DNA of 64,000 bases from assembly GCA_002798175.1 (NCBI GenBank), contig NWQL01000002.1:554754-618753 (forward strand). The letters run 5' to 3'. Each line of letters starts with the position of its first letter. The first letter of the stretch is position 1. Positions 51,616 to 59,417 of this stretch are shown in pieces. The notes beneath the pieces are model-generated. The model saw only the letters and a list, made by a program, of their open reading frames with translations. It was not told where the DNA came from and ran no database searches. The stretch is from Lysobacteraceae bacterium NML91-0213. Its GTDB lineage: Bacteria; Pseudomonadota; Gammaproteobacteria; Xanthomonadales; Xanthomonadaceae. The position numbers and the translations under genes are program-made.

Positions 51616-52215
51616 TCAGCCGTGGTCCGCCGGTGTTGCGGCCTCGCGCTCCGCTCTGGCAACGATCCGCGGCTCCACGACCGGCCGCGAGGTGCCGGCG
51701 ATGAAGAACGGCGTGTCACGATGCCGGTGCCGCAGCTTCGCCAGCAGTACGCCTGCGCCGATCCGGCACACCGCGGCCGCCGTGTGGCGCCGTGTCGGCC
51801 GCACCGCCCGCGTCGCGGACCCGGTGTTGACTGCCACGCGCGCCGGGCCGAAGGCACGGTCGGTGGCCGATGGGTCGGCCGTGATGCACGCCACCAGCAC
51901 GCCCGCGTAGGGAAGCCGCGGGTCACGCGCGGTGTTGGCCAGTGGGGTATTGCAGCAGGCCGAATGCCAGCGCAGCGGGCCGCGGGGACTCAGCGACAGG
52001 CAGGTGAGCCGGTCCGCGCCCGCGGTGAAACGCAGCCCCGCGGGCTGCATGGCGACGATGTCGCTGCCGCCACATGCGTCGAGCACATCCTCGCGCCCCA
52101 ACAGGCGCGCATAGGCCTGGCAGTCGCGGCAATAGCACACCACCCGCGCGTAGGCATCGCGTGGTTCCAGCGTTCCCTGCAGATGCCCGCAGCTGCACTG
52201 GAGGGCAATGGTCAT
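51616..52215 (-). CDS. DUF6151 family zinc-binding protein
   Basis: 199 aa. The N-terminus MTIALQCSCGHLQGTLE and VVCYCRDCQAYAR resemble the GFA (glutathione-dependent formaldehyde-activating) zinc fold: CSC, CxxC and a later SACCNTPLANT. It is the DUF6151 branch of that fold; members are of unknown function. It is the last gene of a three-gene operon: ATG overlaps the DUF1989 stop by one base (TGATG). Confidence 0.82.
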   Translation of the reverse strand: MTIALQCSCGHLQGTLEPRDAYARVVCYCRDCQAYARLLGREDVLDACGGSDIVAMQPAGLRFTAGADRLTCLSLSPRGPLRWHSACCNTPLANTARDPRLPYAGVLVACITADPSATDRAFGPARVAVNTGSATRAVRPTRRHTAAAVCRIGAGVLLAKLRHRHRDTPFFIAGTSRPVVEPRIVARAEREAATPADHG

Positions 52216-52853
52216 CAGGCCTCCGGCAGGTGGCGTGACCTGCGTTCCACCAGGTAATCGATGGGCTTGTAACTGAAGTTGTTGGACTGGCCCGCCGAAC
52301 ATGCGGTCATCGCCACCACCATCGGCATCTCCGCGCGCAGGCGGATGAAGTCGCCTGCCCGGCTCAACGGCGGCAGCACCGCGATCCTGCCGCTGCCGGC
52401 GTCGACGGTGACATTCATGAAGATGTTGAAGGCCACCGGGATCCGGTCGGTGCCGATGCCATAGGGCGCCAGCGCCGCGGCAAGATTGCCCTCGCAGCCG
52501 GGGCGCCCTTCGGTCTCGCCGTAGATGACCTCGAACATGCGCTTCGAGCAGGGGGTCAGGGTGAAGTCGTGGCGGCCACAGGTGTCTTCGAGGATGGTGA
52601 ACATCGGCCGGCTGCGGTTGGAGTACAGCACGTCGCCGGTGCTGAGCCAGAGCCTGGATGCATAGTCGATCGACCGACCGGACGAGAGGTACTCAGCGAG
52701 GTCGTCGCGGGCGAAAGCGGTGAGGTCGCTGACCTGCTGGCCCATCGGGTCGATGACGATCAGCTCTTCGCCGGCCTCGAGTTCCAGCGCCCGGCCCGAG
52801 CATGGCGGAATCCGTTCGGGTGCGGCATCCAGGCGGCCCGGCGCGGCACTCAT
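52215..52853 (-). CDS. DUF1989 (urea carboxylase-associated / carboxyguanidine deiminase-type) protein
   Basis: 212 aa. It has the family segments GQQVSDLTAF, LSTGDVLYSNRSRPMFTILEDTCGRHDFTLTPCS and FNIFMNVTVDAGSGRI. DUF1989 includes the CgdA/CgdB subunits of carboxyguanidine deiminase in guanidine breakdown and proteins beside urea carboxylase, so it probably acts on a small guanidino or ureido compound. Neither carboxylase nor second DUF1989 gene is here. ATG overlaps the stop of the GntA-like gene (ATGA), so the two are coupled. Confidence 0.87.
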   Translation of the reverse strand: MSAAPGRLDAAPERIPPCSGRALELEAGEELIVIDPMGQQVSDLTAFARDDLAEYLSSGRSIDYASRLWLSTGDVLYSNRSRPMFTILEDTCGRHDFTLTPCSKRMFEVIYGETEGRPGCEGNLAAALAPYGIGTDRIPVAFNIFMNVTVDAGSGRIAVLPPLSRAGDFIRLRAEMPMVVAMTACSAGQSNNFSYKPIDYLVERRSRHLPEA

Positions 52854-53593
52854 GCGCGGCTCCTGACCCGGAACGGGCAGGTCCAACCCTCTTCCACCGC
52901 ACGGCCGCTGTACTGGCGGGTTTCGGCCGCAGTGCCGAAGTCGGCGAGGTTGGGATTGATCGAGCCCTGCAGCGCGATGTCACGGGCTCGGGTAGCCGCC
53001 TGCATCTTCCCGTAGCGCCCATCCGCGCGCAGTCGCTCGAACTGGCGGTGCGAATTGAACACCAGCGCCGGCCACGCGAAGCGGCGGGCCAGCCGCGACG
53101 CACCCGGGTGCAGGCCGATGACAAAGAACGGATGCCCGCCAAGACTCAGGCTGAAACGCGGGTCGTCGGGGTCGCGGCTGACATCCGCCGCCCATGGCGT
53201 CCCGCGGCGGGCATCGATCTCGTGCAGGCGCTGCAGCTGCGACCACAGCAGCGCCTCGAACCGGCGCTCGTCGGTATCGCGCGGCCCGTCGAACAGGGCG
53301 ACGAAGGAATGGATGGTGCTGTCGTCGGGGTCCAGCCCGTCGACGCGCTGGGCGAATGCCGCCAGGCTGTCGAGCAGCGATGCGTCATTGCCGCGATCGC
53401 CGAGGCGGCCCATCTCGCAGGTCTCGATCGCTCCACGGGCCAGAGCGGCCTTGGAACCGACACAGGGAAAGGCCGGGTCGGCGACGAACTCCAGAAAACG
53501 GGTAGTGAGGAGCCCGCGCCCATCGGCGGATGCGGGAGCTCCGGCGGCGGCGGAGCGGATGGTGTCGCGGAGGGCACGCGGACAGGAGGACAT
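52850..53593 (-). CDS. GntA-like heme-dependent N-hydroxylase (YqcI/YcgG family)
   Basis: 247 aa. Family features are FPCVGSKAALARG near the start, GHPFFVIGLHPGASRLARRF and FNSHRQFERLRADGRY, and the late GSINPNLADFGTAAETRQYSGR. In GntA, a family member, a heme enzyme hydroxylates a guanidino group during guanitoxin biosynthesis. The His in FVIGLHPGA is a candidate heme ligand. It is first in the operon with DUF1989 and DUF6151. The start at 53593 has AGGAGG. Other guanitoxin genes are absent. Confidence 0.85.
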   Translation of the reverse strand: MSSCPRALRDTIRSAAAGAPASADGRGLLTTRFLEFVADPAFPCVGSKAALARGAIETCEMGRLGDRGNDASLLDSLAAFAQRVDGLDPDDSTIHSFVALFDGPRDTDERRFEALLWSQLQRLHEIDARRGTPWAADVSRDPDDPRFSLSLGGHPFFVIGLHPGASRLARRFAWPALVFNSHRQFERLRADGRYGKMQAATRARDIALQGSINPNLADFGTAAETRQYSGRAVEEGWTCPFRVRSRA

Positions 53594-53754
53594 GCAGGAA
53601 GGACTCTATGCGGCGCCGGAAGTGGCTGCGACACAGACTAGGAACACGCCGCGGACCGCCATGTGTATTGACGGATGCGAGAGCATTCCCACTCCAGTGC
53701 CATTCAAGGAGATGAGCGCGGCATCACGGCAGCGCCATACCGGGGAGCCCGTGG

Positions 53755-54285
53755 CTACAGCGTGGCGGTCACCTTGCCGCCCCGGGCCGCCAGCAGTTCG
53801 CGTGCCTGCTGCTGTTCCTCCTTCGACCGCGCATGCACGACCACCGTGCATTGTTGCGCGGCCATGGCCGAACGCGTGGCATCGACATAGCGGTCGTGAT
53901 CGGGCCGCATCGAGACCAGGCCACCGAGCATCAGTCCCCCGACGGTACCGAAGGCAATCGTCACCAGCGACGCCGCCACGGGTGACTGCACCACGAAGGG
54001 CACGCCGAGCCACATCATGATCGCGAACGCGAGCGCGCCGGCGGCGGCGCCGAACAGGCCCATGCGCATGTGCGCCACCAGGATCGTGCGCCAGATGCCA
54101 CGCCCCTCCGGCTCCAGCTTGATGGCCGCGTCGGGTTCGTCGGGCGTGATCAGCTTGACCTGGGTGGGATGCAGCGCCAGCACCTGCACCACGGCGTCGG
54201 CCGCCTCGCGGGCGACGGACGCGCTGTCGAACACCGCGGCCAGCTTGCTGTTGGAGACCTCTCCGGTCAGTGGGTTGTCGGACAT
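53755..54285 (-). CDS. Two-helix membrane protein of unknown function
   Basis: 176 aa. The N-terminal cytosolic part (SNSKLAAVFDSASVAREAADAVVQ) has a ferredoxin-like, ACT-like pattern seen in membrane proteins often mis-annotated as RibA-like. Two membrane helices follow (MGLFGAAAGALAFAIMMWLG, and SLVTIAFGTVGGLMLGGLVS), then a C-terminal repeat of the soluble pattern (CTVVVHARSKEEQQQARELLAARGG). AAGGAG precedes the ATG. Perhaps a stress-related membrane protein. Confidence 0.75.
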   Translation of the reverse strand: MSDNPLTGEVSNSKLAAVFDSASVAREAADAVVQVLALHPTQVKLITPDEPDAAIKLEPEGRGIWRTILVAHMRMGLFGAAAGALAFAIMMWLGVPFVVQSPVAASLVTIAFGTVGGLMLGGLVSMRPDHDRYVDATRSAMAAQQCTVVVHARSKEEQQQARELLAARGGKVTATL

Positions 54286-54348
54286 CCGGCAGCTCCTTAC
54301 GTCGACGGCACATGATGATTTCGCACCCGCGCGTTCCGCCGACGTGAA

Positions 54349-55284
54349 CTACCGTGTCCGCGCCGGCGTCCAGCCCTCGGCCACGCCGGCCTGCGACTCC
54401 GCGCACGCGAACCGCCGACGCTCGCCACTCAGTGGATCGTCGAACTCCAGCGCGTGCGCGAACAGCTGCAGAGGCCGCGCGTAGTCGTCGCGCTCCTGGT
54501 TGCGCGGGTCGGGATAGAGCCGGTCGCCCATGATCGGCGCACCCAGGGCCGCCATGTGCACGCGCAGCTGGTGCTTGCGTCCGGTGACCGGTTGCAGCCG
54601 GTAGCACCACGTCCGGCTGCCACGCGCGTGCACGTCGATGTGCGTCTCGCTGTTGGGTTCCCCGTCTGTCTCGCGCATCAGGAAGAAGGGTTCACCGCGT
54701 TCGAGCCGGCTGCGCCGCACATGCGGGAAACGCAACGCCGGCAGCGGCGGCGCCAACGCGCGGTACTCCTTGCGGATCGAGCGCTCACGGAACAGAGCCT
54801 GGTAGGCGCCGCGGCTTGCAGGGTCCGCGGAGAACAGCACCAGGCCGGCGGTGTCGCGGTCGATGCGGTGCAGCGGCACCAGTGCCGGGTTGCCGAGGCG
54901 CTGCACGAGCCGCGTCAGCAGGGTCTCGCGCACGTAGGCGCCGGTCGGTGCGACCGGCAGGAAGTGCGGCTTGTCCACCACCACCAGGTGCGCATCGACA
55001 TGCAGCACGGACTCCACAACGGGAATCGCCGGCTCGTCAGGCACCTCGCGGAAGTACTGGATCTCCGCGCCCACCCGGTACGGCGCGGCTGCGCGCAGGC
55101 ACGCGCCACTTGCATCAAGCACGCGACCGCGCGCGAAGCGTTCCAGCCACGTCGCGCGCCCCACCTGCGGGAAGCGGGCGCACAGCGCATCCAGCACGGT
55201 CGCCCACGGGCCGGGTGGCAGCTGCAGCCGGCTGGCGGGGATCCCGTCGCGGGTCGCGCGCGCGGTGTTCGATGGCGTGGTCAT
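54349..55284 (-). CDS. RluA-family RNA pseudouridine synthase
   Basis: 311 aa. The catalytic motif is HRIDRDTAGLVLFS with Asp142, and later GRKHQLRVHMAALGAPIMGDRLY (motif III). An N-terminal extension of about 90 residues may serve RNA binding (ATWLERFARGRVLDASGACL looks like a degenerate S4-like piece). The target base in rRNA or tRNA cannot be read from the sequence; it is closest to the TruC/RluA-type enzymes with MRETDGEPNSETHIDV. Confidence 0.9.
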   Translation of the reverse strand: MTTPSNTARATRDGIPASRLQLPPGPWATVLDALCARFPQVGRATWLERFARGRVLDASGACLRAAAPYRVGAEIQYFREVPDEPAIPVVESVLHVDAHLVVVDKPHFLPVAPTGAYVRETLLTRLVQRLGNPALVPLHRIDRDTAGLVLFSADPASRGAYQALFRERSIRKEYRALAPPLPALRFPHVRRSRLERGEPFFLMRETDGEPNSETHIDVHARGSRTWCYRLQPVTGRKHQLRVHMAALGAPIMGDRLYPDPRNQERDDYARPLQLFAHALEFDDPLSGERRRFACAESQAGVAEGWTPARTR

Positions 55285-55382
55285 CGGGCAAGCATATGGC
55301 CCGCCGGTTGGGCCTGCAGCCCTGTGCCGGAGGCGCGCCGCGGGCTTATGCTCGACCGCGTCCCCACGTCATGCGACCCACC

Positions 55383-55763
55383 ATGGCCACGCCTCCTCGC
55401 CTGCCCGACAACGCCCGACTCGACCGCATCGTCGCCGAGGCGCGCCGTGATGCCGACCAGCGCGCCAGGGGATACCGCGAACGCGCGCTTGGCATGTATC
55501 CGTGGGTCTGCGGCCGCTGCGCGCGCGAATTCACCCGCGCCAACCTGTCGGAACTGACCGTCCACCACCGCAACCACAACCACGACGACAACCCCGCGGA
55601 TGGCAGCAACTGGGAACTGCTGTGCGTGTACTGCCACGACAACGAGCATTCCCGTTACAACGACCACACCGGCGTCGCTGCAACCCGTGCCGAGGACGCG
55701 GTGGCGGCCGCCACCACGCAACCGTTCGCTGCGCTGGCCGCAATGCTGAAGCGCGACGCCTGA
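55383..55763 (+). CDS. yajD: YajD family HNH nuclease
   Basis: 126 aa from ATG 55383 (ATG 55371 is also possible). The HNH motif is LTVHHRNHNHDDNPADGSNWELLCVYCHDNEH, with Cys pairs CGRC and CVYC forming the zinc knuckle. RYREAL-type residues precede it (YRERALGMYPWVCGRC). Size and motif match E. coli YajD (115 aa). No partner gene suggests a restriction role. Confidence 0.88.
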   Translation: MATPPRLPDNARLDRIVAEARRDADQRARGYRERALGMYPWVCGRCAREFTRANLSELTVHHRNHNHDDNPADGSNWELLCVYCHDNEHSRYNDHTGVAATRAEDAVAAATTQPFAALAAMLKRDA

Positions 55764-55815
55764 CCACCGGAAACAGCGGTAAATCGGCCGCGTTTGCTAC
55801 GGCGGCACGTTCCTC

Positions 55816-57384
55816 ATGTCGACCCGCATCGGCCGCCGGCACGAGAACGTCGACGGCTACATGACCTCGAATGGCGCGGTGGGCTTCGGCGTCTCCGCCG
55901 CCAGCATGACCGCGACATGGATCTGGGCCGCCTCGTTCTATGCGGCCGCGACCTCCGGCTACAAGTACGGCATCTCCGGGCCGATCCACTATGGCCTGTG
56001 GGGCGCGCTGATGATCCTCTTCATCTATCCGTTCGGGCGCCGTTTCCGCGAACTCGCCCCGCATGCTCACACGCTGGCCGAGATCATGCACGCGCGCCAC
56101 GGACGCGGCAGCCAGATGATCCTTGCCGGCTCCAACATCGTCGGCAGCATCATCAGCCTGATGGCCAACTTCACCGCGGCCGGCGCGCTGGTGGCGATGC
56201 TCTCGCCGCTGGACTTCGTGCACGGGGTCCTGATCGCCGGCCTCGGCACGCTGTCGTACTCGCTGTGGTCGGGCTTCCGCGCTTCGGTGATGACCGATGT
56301 CGCCCAGGTCGCGGCAATGCTCGGCGCGGCCGCACTGATCATCCCGCTGGTGTTCTTCAATGCCGGCGGCAGCGACGTGATCGCCCAGGGGTGGGAGCGG
56401 CTGAGCAGCGAGCAGGCGTCGTTCTTCTCCAGGACCGCCTTCCTCGAACAGGGCGCGCCCTACTTCGTCACCGTGCTGGCCTATGCGATCGGCAACCAGA
56501 CCATTGCCCAGCGCCTGTTCGCGGTGCGCGAGGACCTGATCAGGCCGACGTTCGTCGCCGCCACACTCACCTATGGCGCCACCGTGATCGGGCTGGGCAT
56601 GCTCGGGGTGGTGGCCCTGCTGGCGGGGATGGAGCCCAGCGCCGGCGACCACAACAACCTGATCCCGCAGATGGCCTCGAGCTACCTCGGCCCGGTGATG
56701 ATCGGCGTGTTCTTCATCATGGTGATCGGCTCGCTGTCCTCGACCGCCGACTCCGATCTTTCCGCGCTGTCGGCGATCGTGATGACCGATGTCTACGGCA
56801 GGAACCTGGCACGCAACGGGCGGGTGAACCCGGCGACGATGCTGCTGGTGGGCCGCATCACCATGATCGTGGCCACCACCGCCGGGCTGATCTTCGCCAG
56901 CATGCGCGTGGACATCCTTTCGCTGCTGGTGTTCGTCGGTGCGTTGTGGGGCTCGATCGTGTTCCCGGTCATCGCCAGCGTCTACTGGGGGCGCATCGAC
57001 AATCGCGCGTTCACCACGTCGGTGCTGGTGTCGCTGGTGGTGTTCGCCCTGCTGCGCTTCCAGCTGCTGCCGCTGGATGGCCTGCTGGTGGTGGTGTTCG
57101 AGCTGTTCGCGGCGATCGGCGCCGGCGTGGTGCTGGGCCTGATGGCCTTCGGCTTCTGTGGCAAGCGCCTGGGCCTTGCGGTGGGCGCAGCGGCCGCCAT
57201 CGGGCTTGCCCCTTTCATGGTCGGCTTCCTGCGCGACTACGTGGTGCTGCTGAGCTCGCTCAACGCCTACGGCATCAGCACGGTGGTGTGCACCCTGCTC
57301 AGCCTGCGCAACCGTGAATCCTTCGACTTCGACCTCATTGGCGAACGCGTCTGCGCGTTCCAGCAAACGGAGACCCCCCGATGA
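55816..57384 (+). CDS. Sodium:solute symporter, lacking the first helix
   Basis: 522 aa, SSS family with at least 12 helices. It contains MTATWIWAASFYAAATSGYKYG, GFRASVMTDVAQVAAML and IGSLSSTADSDLSALSAIVMTDVY (the S-S-x-x-D-x-x-x-S sodium site). The chain opens at MSTRIGRRHENVDGYM, the loop that normally follows helix one. Upstream, VCYGGTFL would fit the end of that helix, but a TAA at 55784 area closes the frame and no start codon remains. So either helix one is lost or the true start is damaged. It overlaps the 43-aa gene (ATGA). Confidence 0.85.
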   Translation: MSTRIGRRHENVDGYMTSNGAVGFGVSAASMTATWIWAASFYAAATSGYKYGISGPIHYGLWGALMILFIYPFGRRFRELAPHAHTLAEIMHARHGRGSQMILAGSNIVGSIISLMANFTAAGALVAMLSPLDFVHGVLIAGLGTLSYSLWSGFRASVMTDVAQVAAMLGAAALIIPLVFFNAGGSDVIAQGWERLSSEQASFFSRTAFLEQGAPYFVTVLAYAIGNQTIAQRLFAVREDLIRPTFVAATLTYGATVIGLGMLGVVALLAGMEPSAGDHNNLIPQMASSYLGPVMIGVFFIMVIGSLSSTADSDLSALSAIVMTDVYGRNLARNGRVNPATMLLVGRITMIVATTAGLIFASMRVDILSLLVFVGALWGSIVFPVIASVYWGRIDNRAFTTSVLVSLVVFALLRFQLLPLDGLLVVVFELFAAIGAGVVLGLMAFGFCGKRLGLAVGAAAAIGLAPFMVGFLRDYVVLLSSLNAYGISTVVCTLLSLRNRESFDFDLIGERVCAFQQTETPR

Positions 57385-57512
57385 ACGTCCTTCTGATGAC
57401 CCTCTACGTGCTGCTGTGGCCGGTACTGGTGGCGATCATGATGGTGGTGATCGGCCGTGGCGTGGTGAAGGACCTGCGCCGCGCGCGCCGCACCGGCGAG
57501 GACCTGGTCTGA
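57381..57512 (+). CDS. Putative transporter small subunit (43 aa)
   Basis: MNVLLMTLYVLLWPVLVAIM followed by MVVIGRGVVKDLRRARRTGEDLV. One membrane helix (about residues 3-25), then a basic, then acidic tail. ATG overlaps the symporter stop by four bases (ATGA). Small proteins of this type are found after SSS-family symporter genes and are called putative transporter small subunits. Too short to be found by length filters. Confidence 0.75.
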   Translation: MNVLLMTLYVLLWPVLVAIMMVVIGRGVVKDLRRARRTGEDLV

Positions 57513-57621
57513 GGGGCCGGCACGCCACTACCGCGTCGTCGCCCCGCCAGGCGATCGCAGGCGCATACTCGGCCGGCCGACTGCACCGCAGTCCAGCGCC
57601 GATGCGCCGAGGAGAGACGAA

Positions 57622-57738
57622 ATGAGCAAGGGCCTCAACCAGAAGAGAGAGCAGAAGAAGAAACCGGCCAAGACGATGAAGGAAAAGAAGGCCGAGAAGC
57701 GCGAGAAGAGCGCGACCAAGGCCTTTGCACCGGTCTGA
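57622..57738 (+). CDS. 38-aa lysine-rich cytosolic protein
   Basis: MSKGLNQKREQKKKPAKTMK followed by EKKAEKREKSATKAFAPV. One third of residues are Lys, without membrane segment. GGAGAG is seven bases before the ATG and a clear rho-independent terminator starts 21 bases after the stop, both of which argue that the gene is real and transcribed alone. Similar small Lys-rich proteins occur in Xanthomonadaceae. Probably binds nucleic acid or ribosomes, an inference from charge only. Confidence 0.75.
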   Translation: MSKGLNQKREQKKKPAKTMKEKKAEKREKSATKAFAPV

Positions 57739-57759
57739 CCCCGCTCCAGCGACGCTCGC

Positions 57760-57790
57760 AAGGCCCGGCATGCACCGGGCCTTTTCTTTG
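57760..57790 (+). terminator. Rho-independent terminator
   Basis: Stem AAGGCCCGG (57760-57768) with CCGGGCCTT (57775-57783), loop CATGCA, followed by TTCTTTG. It has a proper T-rich tail, the clearest such terminator in the window, and closes the 38-aa gene. Confidence 0.85.
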
Positions 57791-57926
57791 CTCCTTTCCC
57801 GATGTAGTTCCCTCGGAGGGTGCAGGCTCGCGCCCCGGAAGCGGATGCCGGGAGGGCGGAAGCCGGAAGCGCCGGAGCCGCGAGCCAGACAAGCGCCGGA
57901 GCACATGCGGATTGAGGGCGCGGGCC

Positions 57927-58040
57927 GCCCGCCGCGGCCACAGGGGGATGCCCAGCCGGATATCTCCGCGTCCTGCTCCCACATCCGGCCGCCGGCCATC
58001 CATGGCCGGCTCTGGACATCCCCCTGTGGCCACGGCGGGC
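57927..58040 (+). repeat. Long hairpin repeat, copy A
   Basis: Arms of 29 bases (57927-57955 and 58012-58040; GCCCGCCGCGGCCACAGGGG and its near complement, two mismatches). The inner palindrome GCCGGCCAT-CC-ATGGCCGGC is at 57991-58010. The part 57956-58011 is homologous to the reverse complement of copy B. Confidence 0.8.
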
Positions 58041-58072
58041 CCCCGACCTGGCGTCGCGTCGACACGAAGACT

Positions 58073-58129
58073 GTGGGAGCGCGCTCGCGCGCGATTCCCC
58101 GCCCATCACGGCGGAGACCGCTCCTGCAG
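58073..58129. repeat. REP-like doublet (BIME-type)
   Basis: GTGGGAGCGCGCTCGCGCG (58073 onward) resembles the GTAG/GTGG-headed REP elements of Pseudomonas and Xanthomonadaceae. An inverted second unit ends with GCGGAGACCGCTCCTGCAG (58111-58129), which reads CTGCAGGAGCGGTCTCCGC on the other strand. Two REPs in opposite orientation make a BIME-like unit. No REP-associated transposase is in the window. Confidence 0.65.
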
Positions 58130-58200
58130 CCCGGGATGCCTTGCGGAACCGCGGGCCGGCTGCCCTCTGTTCCGTCCGAAGCCTGCGAAAGCCCGGGCCC

Positions 58201-58311
58201 GTCGCGTGCACCGGGGGGTGTGCTCCCAGCCGGCCATGGATGGCCGGCGGCCGGCCGTGGCAGCTGGACGCGGACTCCGGCCGGGGGAGCACACCCCCCG
58301 GTGCGCGCGAC
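58201..58311 (-). repeat. Long hairpin repeat, copy B (inverted relative to A)
   Basis: Arms of 27 bases (58201-58227 and 58285-58311; GTCGCGTGCACCGGGGGGTG and its complement, one mismatch). The inner palindrome GCCGGCCAT-GG-ATGGCCGGC is at 58229-58248. Its reverse complement matches copy A over TCCGCGTCC and CCGGCCGCCGGCCATCCATG. Confidence 0.8.
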
Positions 58312-58559
58312 GGGCGGCGCGACGCCAGACGAAGTCCCCCGGGGCACCCGACGCTTGGGGCGCCGCCGCTGCGCGTTGCCGCGCAGGCACTTCAGCCGCA
58401 CAACATCCCGGAGTCGGGAAATGACCCTTTCTCCGCACGACCTCCCGGACCCCCGAACGTGAACTCCCGCCTCATGCACAGGCCGCACTCGCAGCCGCTT
58501 TCGGCGACACTGCACGCCCGTCGCGGGGCCCTGCCCGCGCGACCCATCCCCGGGGCCCC

Positions 58560-59417
58560 GTGAAAACACCTGCAAGCCTGCTGACGCTGCTCGAAGAAGG
58601 CGTCATCGACGAAGTGATCCGCCCGCTCAAGAGCGGCAAGGAAGCCGCCGTCTACGTCGTGCGCTCCGGCGACGACGTGCGCTGCGCCAAGGTCTACAAG
58701 GACATGGCGCACCGCAGTTTCCAGAAGCGCGTGCAGTACCAGGAAGGCCGCAAGTCACGCGGCAGCCGCGAGGCCCGTGCGGTCGCCACCGGCAGCCGCT
58801 ACGGCCGCCGGCAGCAGGAAGCGGAATGGAAGAACGCCGAGGTCGACGCGCTGTACCAGTTGCGCGAAGCCGGCGTGCGCGTGCCGGAGCCGCACGGCTT
58901 CTTCCACGGCGTGCTGGTGATGGAGCTGGTCACCGACGACGCCGGCTTTTCCGCACCGCGCCTGGGCGAGGTGGAACTCACCCCGGAGCAGGCGCGCGAA
59001 TTCCACGCCGTGCTGGTGCGCCAGGTGGTGCGGATGCTGTGCTGCGGCCTGATCCACGGTGACCTGTCCGCCTACAACGTGCTGGTCGGGCCCGATGGTC
59101 CGGTGGTGATCGACTTCCCGCAGGTGGTCAGCGCGGCCGGCAACAACGCCGCGCGCACGATGCTGCTGCGCGACGTCAACAACCTCACCGCCACCCTCGG
59201 CCGCTGGGCACCGGAGCTGCTCGACACCTGGTACGGCGAGGAGATGTGGGCCCTGTTCGAGGCCGGCACCCTGCAGCCCGACACCGAACTCAGCGGGCAG
59301 TTCACCTTCGACGAGAGCACCATCGACCTCGACGGCGTGCGCGACGCCATCAACGATGCACGCGAGCTGGCACTGATCCGCCAGCAGGGCCGCGACGCGC
59401 AGGACGACGATGACTGA
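58560..59417 (+). CDS. RIO1-type serine protein kinase
   Basis: 285 aa. Kinase motifs are [26 protein letters not shown] (P-loop and catalytic Lys), [23 protein letters not shown] (catalytic Asp and metal Asp). Bacterial RIO kinases of this kind are homologous to PA4780. Substrates are unknown. GTG start without evident RBS. It overlaps rlmF by eight bases, so the two are probably co-translated and might both act on ribosome maturation. Confidence 0.87.
   Translation: MKTPASLLTLLEEGVIDEVIRPLKSGKEAAVYVVRSGDDVRCAKVYKDMAHRSFQKRVQYQEGRKSRGSREARAVATGSRYGRRQQEAEWKNAEVDALYQLREAGVRVPEPHGFFHGVLVMELVTDDAGFSAPRLGEVELTPEQAREFHAVLVRQVVRMLCCGLIHGDLSAYNVLVGPDGPVVIDFPQVVSAAGNNAARTMLLRDVNNLTATLGRWAPELLDTWYGEEMWALFEAGTLQPDTELSGQFTFDESTIDLDGVRDAINDARELALIRQQGRDAQDDDD

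Larger units (their letters stand above)
57791..58559. other. 769-base gene-free repeat island
   Basis: No ORF with coding character on either strand. It holds two inverted copies of a long hairpin repeat (57927-58040, 58201-58311), a REP-like doublet between them (58073-58129), and a short direct repeat AAGCGCCGGAGC at 57867-57878 and 57891-57902. The right end must contain the promoter and leader of the RIO kinase gene, but no clear -10/-35 or RBS is visible before its GTG. Confidence 0.75.

Noticed and set aside
52215-53593. Guanitoxin biosynthesis cluster
   Set aside because: Only the GntA-like gene is present; the other gnt genes are missing, so toxin production is not supported.
55531-57366. 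611-codon minus-strand frame under the sodium symporter
   Set aside because: His/Gln/Arg/Asp-rich shadow typical of antisense to a membrane protein; no domain and no RBS.
57927-58311. CRISPR array
   Set aside because: There are only two copies, in opposite orientation, without regular spacers, and no cas gene is nearby.
57725-58462. Several 200-codon frames in the repeat island
   Set aside because: Pro/Arg-rich translations of inverted repeats without RBS; no frame shows consistent third-position bias.
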